From positions 187,460 through 251,459 of the forward strand of contig DBPT01000032.1 of assembly GCA_002304925.1 (NCBI GenBank): a DNA stretch of 64,000 nucleotides, written 5' to 3'. Positions within the stretch are counted from its first letter, which is position 1, and each line of letters opens with the position of its first letter. This DNA comes from Prolixibacteraceae bacterium UBA1413 (lineage in GTDB: Bacteria; Bacteroidota; Bacteroidia; Bacteroidales; Prolixibacteraceae). Made by a program: the position numbers and the translations under genes. The notes under the pieces are model-generated. The model did not search any database. It saw nothing but the letters and a program-made list of their open reading frames with translations, and had not been told where the DNA came from. Below are positions 15,604 through 25,190 of this stretch, one piece after another.

Positions 15604-18063
15604 TTATTTATTCTGTTTTTTATTCCGGAACTCCCGGACAAAAAATCCAGCTACAGCCAGCAAAAGCAGGACAGAGCCGGCCAGGGAGACCTTGTTCCCG
15701 GCATAGAAGGAGGTGGGGTGAAACCTGAACTCCACGGTATGTGCCCCTTCGGGAAGGACCATGGCTCTCAGGATATAGTTGGCCCTGAAATGAGGGGTTT
15801 CCTTTCCGTCGACATAGGCTTTCCATCCGTCGGCATAGTAAATTTCGGAGAAAACGGCGAGTTGTTCCGATGACGCCCCGGTCTGGTATTTGAGGTAGTT
15901 GGGCCGGTATTCCGTCAGCCTGATCATGGCTGTTGAGTCATGTGCAAAGTTCTTTCCTTCGACAAACGATGCAAAACGTTTGTCAATGACCACCTGTTCC
16001 TTCGTAACGATCTGGTTAAGGGCTTCTATTTCCTCATCGGCATCGGCCACGATCCGGAATTCGGGCGAAAACCATCCGTTTCCCCAGGCTGCCGAATTGA
16101 CCAAGGGCCTGTTGTTCAAGTCATAGAGGATGTACCGGGTATTCAGCATGTTTAACGCGTTGAGGCGGTTAAAGACCGAATCGGGAGATTGCTGGCGGTT
16201 CAACCCGCTGATCATTTCCTCGATTTCCGGGGAGAAATGGTGGTCGATCATTTCCTGGTATCGCCGGAGTTTTGCCGCACTGTAACCGCCTACATTTTTA
16301 TGGAAATAGGATGCCCGGGCGTCCTGCCACGGGTTTTGGAGGGGCAGCACCCTGAAGCTGAGGTCTTGGTCTTTCAGGATTTCCGCATCGGCGGGGGAAG
16401 GGGTGAACAAGGCGGTGGTTTGTTTTTTTGTGGTGAAATCCTTTTCTCCCAGGTATTTTTTATCGACAAGCCAGAGGTCGGTGAGGATCAGCAAGGCGAG
16501 GAGGGCGTAAAATCCGGAGGATTTGATTTTTTTCAAATGCCACAACAGAAGGATTCCGGCGGCCAGGGTGATAAAGATAAAGGAGCGGAAGGCCGTAGAG
16601 CGGAGCATTGCCTGCCGGTCACTAATGACTGCCTGGAGGAGCCAGTCGGGGTATGAGGTGTCAAAGGGGGCTGAGAAGCTGCCGGCGATTCCCGGCAGGA
16701 GGGCGAAGAGGAGGGCCAGGCCGCCGGTAATTCCGAAAGCCCATTTCAGGCCTTTCATCAGTTCTTTTTTTCCCACTTTTCCGGCGCTGATATCCCGGAG
16801 GCCCAGGAATCCCAGCAGCGGCATGGTGAAGCCGGCAATGACCAGGGTCATCTCAGGAGCCCTGAATTTGTTATAAAAGGGCAGGTAGTCGAGCAGGAAA
16901 CTGGTCAGGGGCATCACATATTTCCCCCAGGAGAGGAGGATGGAGAGGAGGGTGGCTGCCAGGAGCCACCACTTATCGGCTCCTCTGACGACAAAAAGTC
17001 CCAGTACAAAGAGGAAGACCACGATGGCCCCGGCATAATAGGGGCCGCTGGTGAACGGCTTGTCGCCATGGTAAAGGATCACACTGCCCAGCGCCTGGCG
17101 CGGGTTTTCCACCCCCTTTTCACGCAGGATTTTATAACTTTCCGAATCCAGCCCGGGATTGGTGGTGTGACTCCCCCCCATAAAGCCAGGAATCAAGAGA
17201 GTCAGGGTCTCGTCAATCCCCTGGCTCCACTGCACGACATAATTCTTGTCGAGACCGGAGGTCTGGTTTTCCTGGTTGTGGGTCAGTTCCGACTTGCCTC
17301 GAATGGTTTCTTTGGAATAACGATACGTCGAATAAAGATAGGAAAAGTTCACCGCCAGGGCCAGAATGGCCGCAACTACCAAAAGCCCCGTTGTCCCGAG
17401 AAAGGCAGCAAGGCGCTTTCCCCTGACGGCATAGATCAGTTCAGTTATGCCGAAAACAAACAGGGCCAGAAGACCATAATAGGTAATCTGAGGATGGCCG
17501 GCGATTATTTCCAGCGTAAGTCCAACCGCAAAAAGCAATGCACCCTTCCACCGGTTTGACCGGTAGGCCATCAGGGCGCCCGCAACCACAAGCATCAGAT
17601 AACCCAGGGCATGCGCCTTGGAAGTATGTCCCACGCCAATGATAATGATCATATAAGTGGCGAAGCCGAACGCAAAAGCTCCAGCCAGGCTCAGCCATTT
17701 GTTTACTTTGAGCACGGAAAGCAAAACATAAAACCCGATCAGATAAAGAATAATCATGGCGGCAGGATGGAAAATTTTCTGAAACCAATGTTCTGCCCGG
17801 TAGAACAAATTGCTGTCATAAACAACGGAAATCATGTATCCCGGCATTCCGCCAAACATCGCATTGGTCCATATCGCCTCTTCTCCGGTGGCATTCCGGA
17901 AATCGGCCAGTTCTTTTGAAGCACTCCTGTAGCTTTGCGTGTCATGGAGCATAAGTTCTTTTCCTTCCAGCAAGGGAAACAAATAGGCATAGGAGACAAC
18001 AATGAATAAAAGAATGATTCCCGCCTCTATCCCGATTTTTCGCCATAAATTCGTCTTTTCCAT
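15604..18063 (-). CDS. YfhO family multi-pass membrane protein
   Basis: An 819-residue polytopic membrane protein with about a dozen hydrophobic segments in its first 570 residues, then a soluble extracytoplasmic domain and a last C-terminal helix followed by a basic tail. The N-terminal loop LEGKELMLHDTQSYRSASKE and the region LHDT...MFGGMPGY match YfhO/GT-C-type proteins, which use polyprenyl-linked donors to glycosylate wall or envelope polymers. The start is set at 18063, not at an ATG 30 bases upstream (18093), because a consensus -7 box (18091-18098) overlaps that upstream ATG. It is divergent from the flippase gene of the polysaccharide cluster, so a surface-glycan role is likely. Confidence 0.88.
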   Translation of the reverse strand: MEKTNLWRKIGIEAGIILLFIVVSYAYLFPLLEGKELMLHDTQSYRSASKELADFRNATGEEAIWTNAMFGGMPGYMISVVYDSNLFYRAEHWFQKIFHPAAMIILYLIGFYVLLSVLKVNKWLSLAGAFAFGFATYMIIIIGVGHTSKAHALGYLMLVVAGALMAYRSNRWKGALLFAVGLTLEIIAGHPQITYYGLLALFVFGITELIYAVRGKRLAAFLGTTGLLVVAAILALAVNFSYLYSTYRYSKETIRGKSELTHNQENQTSGLDKNYVVQWSQGIDETLTLLIPGFMGGSHTTNPGLDSESYKILREKGVENPRQALGSVILYHGDKPFTSGPYYAGAIVVFLFVLGLFVVRGADKWWLLAATLLSILLSWGKYVMPLTSFLLDYLPFYNKFRAPEMTLVIAGFTMPLLGFLGLRDISAGKVGKKELMKGLKWAFGITGGLALLFALLPGIAGSFSAPFDTSYPDWLLQAVISDRQAMLRSTAFRSFIFITLAAGILLLWHLKKIKSSGFYALLALLILTDLWLVDKKYLGEKDFTTKKQTTALFTPSPADAEILKDQDLSFRVLPLQNPWQDARASYFHKNVGGYSAAKLRRYQEMIDHHFSPEIEEMISGLNRQQSPDSVFNRLNALNMLNTRYILYDLNNRPLVNSAAWGNGWFSPEFRIVADADEEIEALNQIVTKEQVVIDKRFASFVEGKNFAHDSTAMIRLTEYRPNYLKYQTGASSEQLAVFSEIYYADGWKAYVDGKETPHFRANYILRAMVLPEGAHTVEFRFHPTSFYAGNKVSLAGSVLLLLAVAGFFVREFRNKKQNK

Positions 18064-18090
18064 GAAACCAGATTTAAGAATTGTAATTGA

Positions 18091-18098
18091 CAAAAATA
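18091..18098 (-). promoter_or_regulatory. -7 box for the YfhO gene
   Basis: Minus strand reads TATTTTTG, an exact TAnnTTTG match, 28 bases upstream of the chosen start codon at 18063. It also decides the start, because the longer ATG at 18093 would lie inside the box. Confidence 0.55.
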
Positions 18099-18179
18099 GG
18101 GATTAAATGGGATTGATGATTAATCGGCACTCTTTTGCAAATAGGAAATCATAGTTTATCCCACTCGGTAATCTTTTAT

Positions 18180-18187
18180 TAGTTTTG
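18180..18187 (+). promoter_or_regulatory. -7 box for the flippase operon
   Basis: TAGTTTTG matches TAnnTTTG, 10 bases before the flippase ATG. A weak TTTA (18155-18158) lies 21 bases upstream as a possible -33 element. The transcript would have a very short leader. Confidence 0.45.
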
Positions 18188-18197
18188 AACCAGTATT

Positions 18198-19697
18198 ATG
18201 GGAATCATTATCAGGCAATCGGTAAAAAGTGCTTTTTGGACGTACCTGGGCATTGCGGTGGGATACATCAACGTCGGGATCATTATGCCCCAGTTCTTCG
18301 ATACCGCACAAATGGGCCTTGTTCAGCTTTTTGCCTCCGTTTCCCTTATATTCGCCCAATTCGGGACTCTGGGATTTACGAGTGTGATCAACAGACTATT
18401 TCCGGTTTTCAGAAATCCCCGGAAATATCATCACGGATTCCTGTTTCTTACCCTGGTTACCGGAATTGTCGGTTTTGCCCTGACTGCCGCCGGATTTATT
18501 ATTCTCAAACCATGGATCGTAGAAACGAATATTGACCGTTCCCCCCTGTTGGTAGATTATCTCTGGCTGATGCTCCCCCTTGTTTTCATGAGATTGCTCT
18601 TCACGCTGCTCGACAACTATAATAAAATGTTGTATGATACGGTGACCGGCACCTTCTGGCTTGAATTCATGCATAAGGTGATCAACCTGTTCCTGATCGT
18701 CCTGTTTGCCCTGGGGTGGCTGAATTTTTCCCAATTTTTCGTGGGGTATATCCTCTCCCTGAGTTTGCCGGTCCTCCCGGTCGTGGTCGTGTTGATCCGT
18801 AGGCATCATTTTAGTTTGAAGCCCCAACTCTCTTTTATCACAAAAGAGCTTCACCGTGATATCAGGTCGACAATGTCTTTTGGCTTTGTTAACGGAATCT
18901 CCCATGTAATTTTGTGGAATGTCGATAAAGTATTTGTCAATCAATACCTTTCGTTGAGTGAAGTGGGGATCTTCGGTGTGTGTGTTATGTATGCCACATT
19001 GATACGGGTGCCGTATGTTTCCATTTCCAGGATTGCAGGAAGCATTATCGCCGAAGCATGGAAGCGTGATGACAGGGCCCATATACGGGAGATCTATCAA
19101 AAGGCCGCTCTTAACCAGGCCATCATTGGCACTCTCTTTTTTGTGGGATTGCTGGCCAATCTTGACAATATTTTTCAAATCCTTCCGCCGGGTTACCAGA
19201 CAGGGAAATGGGTCCTTATCATCTATTCGGCAGGAATGTTGATCAATACGATAATCGGACTTGCGGGAAATATCACGGAAACGTCAAAGCACTATCGTTT
19301 TACAACCTTTTTTCTGGTGCTCTCCATTGGCATCCAATTTGGCCTGAGCATGCTTCTGGTTCCCCCCTTTGGAATCATCGGAGCCGCCCTTGCCACAACA
19401 ATCACTGTTATCCTGAATTCGGGATTTCAGGCTGTTTTGCAGCGGATGGTCTATGGGATCCATGGGGTAACCGGAAAATTATTGTGGGTTTTTGTCGCCG
19501 GGGGCCTGGGATATGGTGTGTCGTTGTTGTTGCCGCAGCTTCCGCTCATCGCCGATATTTTGCTGCGGAGCGCACTCCTGACGGTGGTTTTTACCGTCAT
19601 TATTTACCTGTTGAAGCTATCGCCCGATTTCAATACATTATTAAGTGCCAGATATCACAGCATAGCCCGGCTTTTCAGTCCCGGGGGGAAGAAATAA
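18198..19697 (+). CDS. Polysaccharide biosynthesis flippase (Wzx/MATE-like)
   Basis: A 499-residue protein with 12-14 hydrophobic segments of the MOP exporter superfamily (SAFWTYLGIAVGYINVGIIM at the N-terminus; repeated FGTLGFTSVINRLFPVFRN- and GLAGNITETSKHYRF-type cytoplasmic loops). Wzx-type flippases move undecaprenyl-linked repeat units across the inner membrane. The gene is followed 7 bp later by the asparagine-synthetase-like gene, and the five-gene sugar/methyl transfer operon converges on that pair, which supports a role in surface polysaccharide export. No Wzy polymerase is recognisable in the window. Confidence 0.9.
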   Translation: MGIIIRQSVKSAFWTYLGIAVGYINVGIIMPQFFDTAQMGLVQLFASVSLIFAQFGTLGFTSVINRLFPVFRNPRKYHHGFLFLTLVTGIVGFALTAAGFIILKPWIVETNIDRSPLLVDYLWLMLPLVFMRLLFTLLDNYNKMLYDTVTGTFWLEFMHKVINLFLIVLFALGWLNFSQFFVGYILSLSLPVLPVVVVLIRRHHFSLKPQLSFITKELHRDIRSTMSFGFVNGISHVILWNVDKVFVNQYLSLSEVGIFGVCVMYATLIRVPYVSISRIAGSIIAEAWKRDDRAHIREIYQKAALNQAIIGTLFFVGLLANLDNIFQILPPGYQTGKWVLIIYSAGMLINTIIGLAGNITETSKHYRFTTFFLVLSIGIQFGLSMLLVPPFGIIGAALATTITVILNSGFQAVLQRMVYGIHGVTGKLLWVFVAGGLGYGVSLLLPQLPLIADILLRSALLTVVFTVIIYLLKLSPDFNTLLSARYHSIARLFSPGGKK

Positions 19698-19704
19698 CGC
19701 TGCC

Positions 19705-21558
19705 ATGGTAGGTTTACACATTTTTCACCATATTGACGGATTCGACCGGCCGGAAGATCTTTCCGCAACCCTTATGCTGGAAGAGTGGCATAAGAAAAAA
19801 GAATGCTTCAATAACGGAACCTTATTCCTCTGTTGCTCTTTCTATGAGGGGTATCCCATTCAACACCGGGAAACAGAAGAGCTGATCATTGTCCTGGAGG
19901 GCATCATCTACAACAGAAGCGACGAAGATATTTTTGATTTTTGTATATCGGTCGGCAATCAGAAAAACGGTCTCGCGGAAGCCGATAAGAAGATCAGGGA
20001 TTTTACAGGTTCATCGGATGGAGATTATATCATATTAATATATAATAAGATAAAGGGTGACTATCTGATTTTTAACGATGATATCGGAAGGCTTCCGTTT
20101 TATTTTTACTACGATTCAAAACAGTTCACAGGAGGCAGGTCACTCCCTTTTGTGGTTCATAATCTGCCCTTTATTGCCGTTGACAGAAATTCTTTGACCG
20201 GCTTCATGATGAATGAGTTTTTAATCGGCCGGCACACTTTTTTCAAAAACGTGGAAAGAATGTCATCGGGATCCATACTTTTTATAAGCCGGAACGATGA
20301 ATGTCTGGAATTGGTGAACCGCTCTCCTGATGAAGATTTGTTTTCAACGGATCATCCTTTCGCGAATAAGGAAGAAGCCATTGAAGCGCTCTGCCGGGAA
20401 TTTATCCTCACCTCGGAAAACAGGATCGACAAGCTGGAAGCGCAGGGATACTCCCTGATAAACACTCTGAGCGGAGGATTTGACAGCAGGGCCATCTTGG
20501 GAATGATCAATTCGTTATCGCGCGATTTCACACATGTTACGTTCGAATATTCGCAGGATGAAAGCGAAACGGCCCGGCAATTGTTGAAAGCCACGGGCTC
20601 CGGGGCCCCCTATGTAAAATTCTCCTTTGACAACAAGGTCGATATTCTGGATTCTTCTTTGATTTACAGGACCGGGAACGGCGTCAATATTTTCACGACA
20701 TCGTTGTGCTATAATGATAATCTGTTCCTGAGAAATGAATTGTTAAAGCCTAAAGGAGCCGTATTCGGCGGCCTGGGAGGTGAATTCATCCGCCATCCGT
20801 ACCATGTCCTACCCATAGGTCCCCGCAATTACCTTTGTAATTTTCATGCCTCCTTCCCCGTCGCGAAATTGTTGCCGGTCTTCAACGTCTCCTCTGAAGA
20901 CTTTAAAAAATACATGTTATCTGCCCTGGATGAGTTTAAGGAAAAAACCCGCGAAGGCATTTTCAAACGTTTATACCACGAATATTACAGGAATTATATC
21001 GTCGGCGCCGGAGAGGACCGGAACAGAATGTTCTCCTGGACGGTTCATCCGTTAATGTCCTCCTCATTTTTGAAGATGATCAGAAAAAGAGTTCCACTGA
21101 AGTGGTCTGATTTCTCTTTTTTCACCGGTTTTCTCTCCAGAATTGATCCACGGTTGCTGGAAGTTCCCATTTACGGGAAAGATGTTGATTTGCACCAAAA
21201 GAAAAGCCTGAAAAAGCTGACCCCGAATAACCAGAAACCAGTAACTGCCCTGGTGTTGTTGTTTGTCAAAAAGTTCGGGTGGCGTTACCTCCGCACACTC
21301 ACCCTTGTGAAAAAGTACGGATGGCGGCATTTCAGGGAATACTCCGACGACCCGTCTGAAACGGTTAATTTCAGCCACTTTGATAATTTTTATCAAAGAC
21401 TGGACTCCACGAAGGATATTTTCAATTATTCATACATCAGAAAGTTATATCGCCTTTGGCCGCTTTCCGTTCAGTACAGGCTTCTGAGCATTGTTATGTA
21501 TTTGTACGAGATTGAAAAAAGATATCCCAGCAAAATTGTCAGCCAGGCAGGCGATTAA
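19705..21558 (+). CDS. Asparagine-synthetase-like PP-loop protein lacking the N-terminal Cys
   Basis: A 617-residue AsnB-like protein. The N-terminal 200 residues keep the Ntn-hydrolase outline (VLEGIIYNRSDEDIF; SDGDYIILIYNK; DDIGRLPFYFYYDSKQFTGG), but the mature N-terminus is MVGL rather than MCGI. The catalytic Cys-2 of class II glutamine amidotransferases is therefore replaced by Val. The ATP-pyrophosphatase loop is intact at residues 256-262 (SGGFDSR), and a synthetase domain follows. It may adenylate a carboxyl and transfer an amino group or an amine from another donor; AsnB-like proteins are common in surface polysaccharide loci. Near the C-terminus a motif is duplicated (VKKFGWRYLR and VKKYGWRHFR). 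It shares an operon with the flippase. Confidence 0.82.
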   Translation: MVGLHIFHHIDGFDRPEDLSATLMLEEWHKKKECFNNGTLFLCCSFYEGYPIQHRETEELIIVLEGIIYNRSDEDIFDFCISVGNQKNGLAEADKKIRDFTGSSDGDYIILIYNKIKGDYLIFNDDIGRLPFYFYYDSKQFTGGRSLPFVVHNLPFIAVDRNSLTGFMMNEFLIGRHTFFKNVERMSSGSILFISRNDECLELVNRSPDEDLFSTDHPFANKEEAIEALCREFILTSENRIDKLEAQGYSLINTLSGGFDSRAILGMINSLSRDFTHVTFEYSQDESETARQLLKATGSGAPYVKFSFDNKVDILDSSLIYRTGNGVNIFTTSLCYNDNLFLRNELLKPKGAVFGGLGGEFIRHPYHVLPIGPRNYLCNFHASFPVAKLLPVFNVSSEDFKKYMLSALDEFKEKTREGIFKRLYHEYYRNYIVGAGEDRNRMFSWTVHPLMSSSFLKMIRKRVPLKWSDFSFFTGFLSRIDPRLLEVPIYGKDVDLHQKKSLKKLTPNNQKPVTALVLLFVKKFGWRYLRTLTLVKKYGWRHFREYSDDPSETVNFSHFDNFYQRLDSTKDIFNYSYIRKLYRLWPLSVQYRLLSIVMYLYEIEKRYPSKIVSQAGD

Positions 21559-21570
21559 ATGACCGGTCAT
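21559..21570. repeat. Perfect 12-bp palindrome ATGACCGGTCAT
   Basis: Directly follows the stop codon of the asparagine-synthetase-like gene, in the gap between converging genes. It is too short and T-poor to be a good terminator, so its role is unclear. Confidence 0.35.
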
Positions 21571-21619
21571 GAAAATCGTTGGCATGAAATAATTTGTCGC
21601 CGTGCAAAACGGAATAGTT

Positions 21620-22525
21620 TCAGGAATGACCGATAAATTCTCCGATCAGGGATAACCGGGAGGGATGAACGAAAAAACAATTTCTGACTTCTTTATTGTC
21701 AGGGTCAACCAGGGTTTTCGCCGGAACCAGCTGTTCTTTTTCATGCGTATAAAAAGAATACCCCTGCTCTTTAAAAATCTCTTCCAGCCTTTTGCCCGAT
21801 TCATCAGGAAGGATTTCACAGACCACGATAGGGTGGTACTTTCTGATTGTCGAAGACATGCCTGAAATGATCATGGGCTCGGCCCCCTCTGCATCGACTT
21901 TTACAAAATCGATTGGCAGTTCTTCCAGGGCGTATTGATTTACAAAATCATCGAAAGAGAAGGCTTGAACGGTCAGGCGTTCATAGTCGGCGGGATAATT
22001 GACCATGCTGCTCGATCCTCCCAGGTTATACTTCAGGAAGGGGTATTTTTTGTTTTTCACTTCGAAAAAGTCGGTCTTCCCGGTCTGGTCCGACAGGGCG
22101 AAAGGGTAAGCCGTCACCTTGCTTGCGAGATGATTAAGACGTATGTTTTTATTCAGATAGAAGGATGCGGCACGGGTCGGGTCAAAAGCCAGTACACGGA
22201 TATCTTCCGAAAGCCGGGCGGCAAGTATGGAATACAATCCTCCGTTTGCCCCTATATCTACAAAACTCCTGCATTTCACGATGATCTTCCCGAACAGGGG
22301 CACATATTCATAGGCAGCGACACCCGTCCAGAAAAGACAAAACCCGACAAAATCACTCTGGTTCGTATGGAACCTGAACTTAATCCGGTCATTCAGGCGC
22401 AACCTCATGGTTCCCGATGGCGGAAGTTTTATGTCAGGAACCATCCTCCGGAAGGCTTTGTTAATATTTCGCAGCAGGAAGTTAACCGGAGGAAAGTAAA
22501 TAATCCGGTAAAACAGGTTTTTCAT
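21620..22525 (-). CDS. FkbM family SAM-dependent methyltransferase
   Basis: A 301-residue protein with an FkbM-type methyltransferase core. The SAM-binding motif I is VDIGANGGLYSILAARL (about residues 93-109), a motif II region is VLAFDPTRAASFYL, and the FkbM hallmark LPIDFVKVDAEGAEPMIISG is near residue 202. Members O-methylate sugars in surface polysaccharides and antibiotics. It is the last gene of a five-gene minus-strand operon (spacing 2 bp after the glycosyltransferase) and probably caps or decorates the glycan made there. The target hydroxyl is unknown. Confidence 0.88.
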   Translation of the reverse strand: MKNLFYRIIYFPPVNFLLRNINKAFRRMVPDIKLPPSGTMRLRLNDRIKFRFHTNQSDFVGFCLFWTGVAAYEYVPLFGKIIVKCRSFVDIGANGGLYSILAARLSEDIRVLAFDPTRAASFYLNKNIRLNHLASKVTAYPFALSDQTGKTDFFEVKNKKYPFLKYNLGGSSSMVNYPADYERLTVQAFSFDDFVNQYALEELPIDFVKVDAEGAEPMIISGMSSTIRKYHPIVVCEILPDESGKRLEEIFKEQGYSFYTHEKEQLVPAKTLVDPDNKEVRNCFFVHPSRLSLIGEFIGHS

Positions 22526-22527
22526 TT

Positions 22528-23607
22528 CTATGATTTTAAAATCTTAAGCAGTACCTCCGCCAGCTTTTTCTCCCTTATTCCCAGGGAAAAATTCCGTAGG
22601 GTATGATCGCGGGCCTCTTTTCCTGTCGTCATGAGGAGAGCTTTTCTGATGGCTGATTCAATTTCTTCAGGATCTCTCCGGTGCACGATGATCCCGGTAT
22701 TTCCGATGGCGTCGGGGATTCCGTTTACAGCGGAACCTATGGGAACGCATTCGCACAGCATGGCTTCCCCGAGGCTTAACGGCATTCCTTCAGTAATGGA
22801 GAGCTGAACGTAGACAGTTGCCTTGTTCAGGATTTCATTCAACACTTCTACCGGGCAGAAAGAATTAATGATTTGCAGGTTGGAGATCCCCGAGACGTTG
22901 AATTTCTCTTCTGTCCAGGCCGCCAGCTCCTTCTTCAGTCCGATCATGGTGAACCGCAGATCGGGACACCGGCGGGCTGCTCCGATAAAAAGATCAAATC
23001 CTTTGTTGTAAAAATCGGCGGTTTTGTGCATGGTTCCGATGGTAGCCACCAGCAAGGGATCTTTGGGTACCGACTGATCCCTGATGATGCGCGAGGTGTC
23101 AATTCCGTTGGGAATTACCTCATATTTTCCTTTGATTTCTCCTGCGTAATGGCGGATGCCGTCGATGTGGGGATTGTCGGGGTTGTAGAAGTAATTTTCG
23201 TGGTAAATCAGGGATGGATGGTTCGGAATAATGAGGGTGCAATTCCGGAGGGCATATTTCACCAGCCATCCCCTTACCTTTTTCAGGTAAACGCCTTTTC
23301 CCAGCTCCCGGTAACAAACGGCTTCCTGCCCGCCGGCAATGATGACGGATGGCTGTTTAAACAGGCGGGCCAGGGCAACCATGACCGCCGCATGGTAATC
23401 GCCGAACCAGCACACAAAAAGATGGGCTGCCCGCCCGTGGCGTAGGAGAAACAGGGTCAACCCCAGCAGGCTGATGAGATACCTGCCCTTACCCGCGGTT
23501 TGTTTCAGCAAAAAAGGTTTTACCTCAAAGTGCTTTTCCAGGATTTTCTGGTCACTTTTTATGAACGACGAATCGGCAGGTTTTATGAAAAGGATTGTTT
23601 TTTTCAT
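22528..23607 (-). CDS. Glycosyltransferase, GT-B fold (GT4-like)
   Basis: A 359-residue GT-B glycosyltransferase. The N-terminal acceptor half has LFVCWFGDYHAAVMVALARL. The C-terminal donor half has YEVIPNGIDTSRI, LLVATIGTMHKTADFYNKGFD and the family 4-type nucleotide-sugar motif SITEGMPLSLGEAMLCECVPIGSAVNGIPDAIG, with two conserved Glu residues. It should add one sugar to a lipid-linked glycan at the inner membrane. It is fourth in the minus-strand operon, 6 bp after the second epimerase. Donor and acceptor cannot be assigned. Confidence 0.88.
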   Translation of the reverse strand: MKKTILFIKPADSSFIKSDQKILEKHFEVKPFLLKQTAGKGRYLISLLGLTLFLLRHGRAAHLFVCWFGDYHAAVMVALARLFKQPSVIIAGGQEAVCYRELGKGVYLKKVRGWLVKYALRNCTLIIPNHPSLIYHENYFYNPDNPHIDGIRHYAGEIKGKYEVIPNGIDTSRIIRDQSVPKDPLLVATIGTMHKTADFYNKGFDLFIGAARRCPDLRFTMIGLKKELAAWTEEKFNVSGISNLQIINSFCPVEVLNEILNKATVYVQLSITEGMPLSLGEAMLCECVPIGSAVNGIPDAIGNTGIIVHRRDPEEIESAIRKALLMTTGKEARDHTLRNFSLGIREKKLAEVLLKILKS

Positions 23608-23613
23608 GTGGCG

Positions 23614-24474
23614 TCACGATTTGTCCGATGCCCCGGGAAGCGATTTCCTGATTCCCTGATCAATAGAAGTTGTTGGTTCCCAGCCGGTCATGCCAGAAAA
23701 TTTCCGGATATCGGCATACACGTCCCAGATTTCATGAGGCCTTTCTTTTCCCGTTGCAAGGTACTCCTTCCTGATGCCTGCCTGCTGCATGACCGTCAGG
23801 ACGATCTCTTCGACGCTGAAGGACTTTCCTGCGCCTATGTTGAAGAGATTGAAACCTTCGAGGGTGAAACTCCTGATGAGGGCGTCGGTAAAGTCGGTAA
23901 TGAAGAGGTAATCGCGCCGGGGCCGGAGGTCTATAACTTCAACCTGCTCCAGGTCGGGGTTAACAACCTGGTTGATGATCGTGGGGATGAGAAAGTTAGG
24001 ATGTTGCCCCGGCCCATAAATATTAATCGGTCGGAAGATGACCACCGGCACGTGATAGGTGCCGGCATAGAACCTGCAAGCTTCCTCTGCGAGGAATTTG
24101 CTGTGGTTGTAAGGGCTAGCTGGATCCACGGGGTGGGATTCATTCACCGGCAGGTACCGGGGGGCACCATAGATATATGAACTTACGTAAGTCAGTTTGC
24201 AGCCTTTTTTACGGCATAATTCCAGGATGTTCACCGTTCCCATCACATTGGTACGGTAAAACGGGTAAGGATCTTCCCAGCTCATCGGAACGTATACCAG
24301 GGAGGCCAGGTGGATGATGTGATCTATATGCGGGAACCGGAAATCCATGGTGACAATGTCACCATCGCAACGGTCAAATTCAAGGACCGAAAATCCCCTG
24401 TTCCGGAGGTCGCTGACCAGGTGATGCCCGATGAAGCCTTTGCTGCCTGTAACCAGTACCGTTTCCTGATTCAT
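23614..24474 (-). CDS. NAD-dependent sugar-nucleotide epimerase/dehydratase
   Basis: A 286-residue extended short-chain dehydrogenase. The NAD-binding motif is GSKGFIGHHLV (residues about 11-21). The active-site region is YVSSYIYGAPRYLPV with Ser and Tyr, then SPYNHSKF, giving the Tyr-x-x-x-Lys pair. IFRPINIYGPGQHPNFLIP is the usual substrate-proximal motif. It acts on an NDP-sugar. It lies 5 bp after the nucleotidyltransferase gene of the same operon, so it probably works on the sugar activated by that enzyme. The exact reaction (4-epimerase, 4,6-dehydratase or reductase) is not decided by the sequence. Confidence 0.88.
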   Translation of the reverse strand: MNQETVLVTGSKGFIGHHLVSDLRNRGFSVLEFDRCDGDIVTMDFRFPHIDHIIHLASLVYVPMSWEDPYPFYRTNVMGTVNILELCRKKGCKLTYVSSYIYGAPRYLPVNESHPVDPASPYNHSKFLAEEACRFYAGTYHVPVVIFRPINIYGPGQHPNFLIPTIINQVVNPDLEQVEVIDLRPRRDYLFITDFTDALIRSFTLEGFNLFNIGAGKSFSVEEIVLTVMQQAGIRKEYLATGKERPHEIWDVYADIRKFSGMTGWEPTTSIDQGIRKSLPGASDKS

Positions 24475-24479
24475 TGTTC

Positions 24480-25190
24480 CTATGGTAAAAATCTCTTCCT
24501 GGATCGTTCGAACTGTTCAATAGCCTCCAGATAATCATCGGGCCTGCCGATATCAAGCCAATACCCCGAATGGGTGATAACCCCGACGGGTTCCTTTCGG
24601 GCCAGCAGGTCAATCATCAGATTATCAAAGCCATACGCTTTATCCTCAGGGATATGGGCTGTAATTTCCCGCTTGGCCATGTAGACGCCCATGCTCACAT
24701 TGTAGTGGTGGCGTGGTTTTTCAATGAAATTGCTCAGTTGATTCTTATGATTTGTCTCCAGGACGCCGTACTCACTGATATCGGTACGCAGGAAGGAAGA
24801 TATGGTGAAAATGGTTCCGCGTTTGCAGTGTTCGTCATAGAACTGTGCAAAATCGAGATCGGTCAGGACATCTCCGTTCATGACGAGGAAATTCCCGGGG
24901 AGGTCCGGGATCAGCTTCAGGGGGCCCATGGTGCTGAGCGGTTTGTCTTCGAGGGAGTAGTCGATCAGGATGTTCCATTTTGATCCGTCCCCGAAATATG
25001 CCCGGATAATATCGGCCTGGTGATTCACGGTCAGGGTAATATGGTCAAATCCGTAATGAACAAGTTGCCTGATAATGATCTCCAAAACCGGGTATTCCCC
25101 CAGGGGCATCAGCGGCTTGGGAAGGACCACCGTATAGGGGCGGAGCCTGGATCCTTTGCCTCCTGCAAGTATGACAGCCCGTTTAGACAT
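24480..25190 (-). CDS. Sugar-1-phosphate nucleotidyltransferase
   Basis: A 236-residue protein starting MSKRAVILAGGKGSRLRPYT, the NTP-binding signature of sugar-1-phosphate nucleotidyltransferases. PKPLMPLGEYPVLE, VMNGDVLTDLDF (metal-binding Asp), NFIEKPRHHYNVSMGVY and GYWLDIGRPDDY complete the core. The start at 25190 is chosen because it opens directly on this motif; the 38 in-frame residues upstream overlap the previous gene and have no homology signal. It overlaps the upstream dehydratase gene by 8 bp. It activates a sugar phosphate; the similarity is to PtmE/HddC-type enzymes, but the sugar is not determined. Confidence 0.88.
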   Translation of the reverse strand: MSKRAVILAGGKGSRLRPYTVVLPKPLMPLGEYPVLEIIIRQLVHYGFDHITLTVNHQADIIRAYFGDGSKWNILIDYSLEDKPLSTMGPLKLIPDLPGNFLVMNGDVLTDLDFAQFYDEHCKRGTIFTISSFLRTDISEYGVLETNHKNQLSNFIEKPRHHYNVSMGVYMAKREITAHIPEDKAYGFDNLMIDLLARKEPVGVITHSGYWLDIGRPDDYLEAIEQFERSRKRFLP

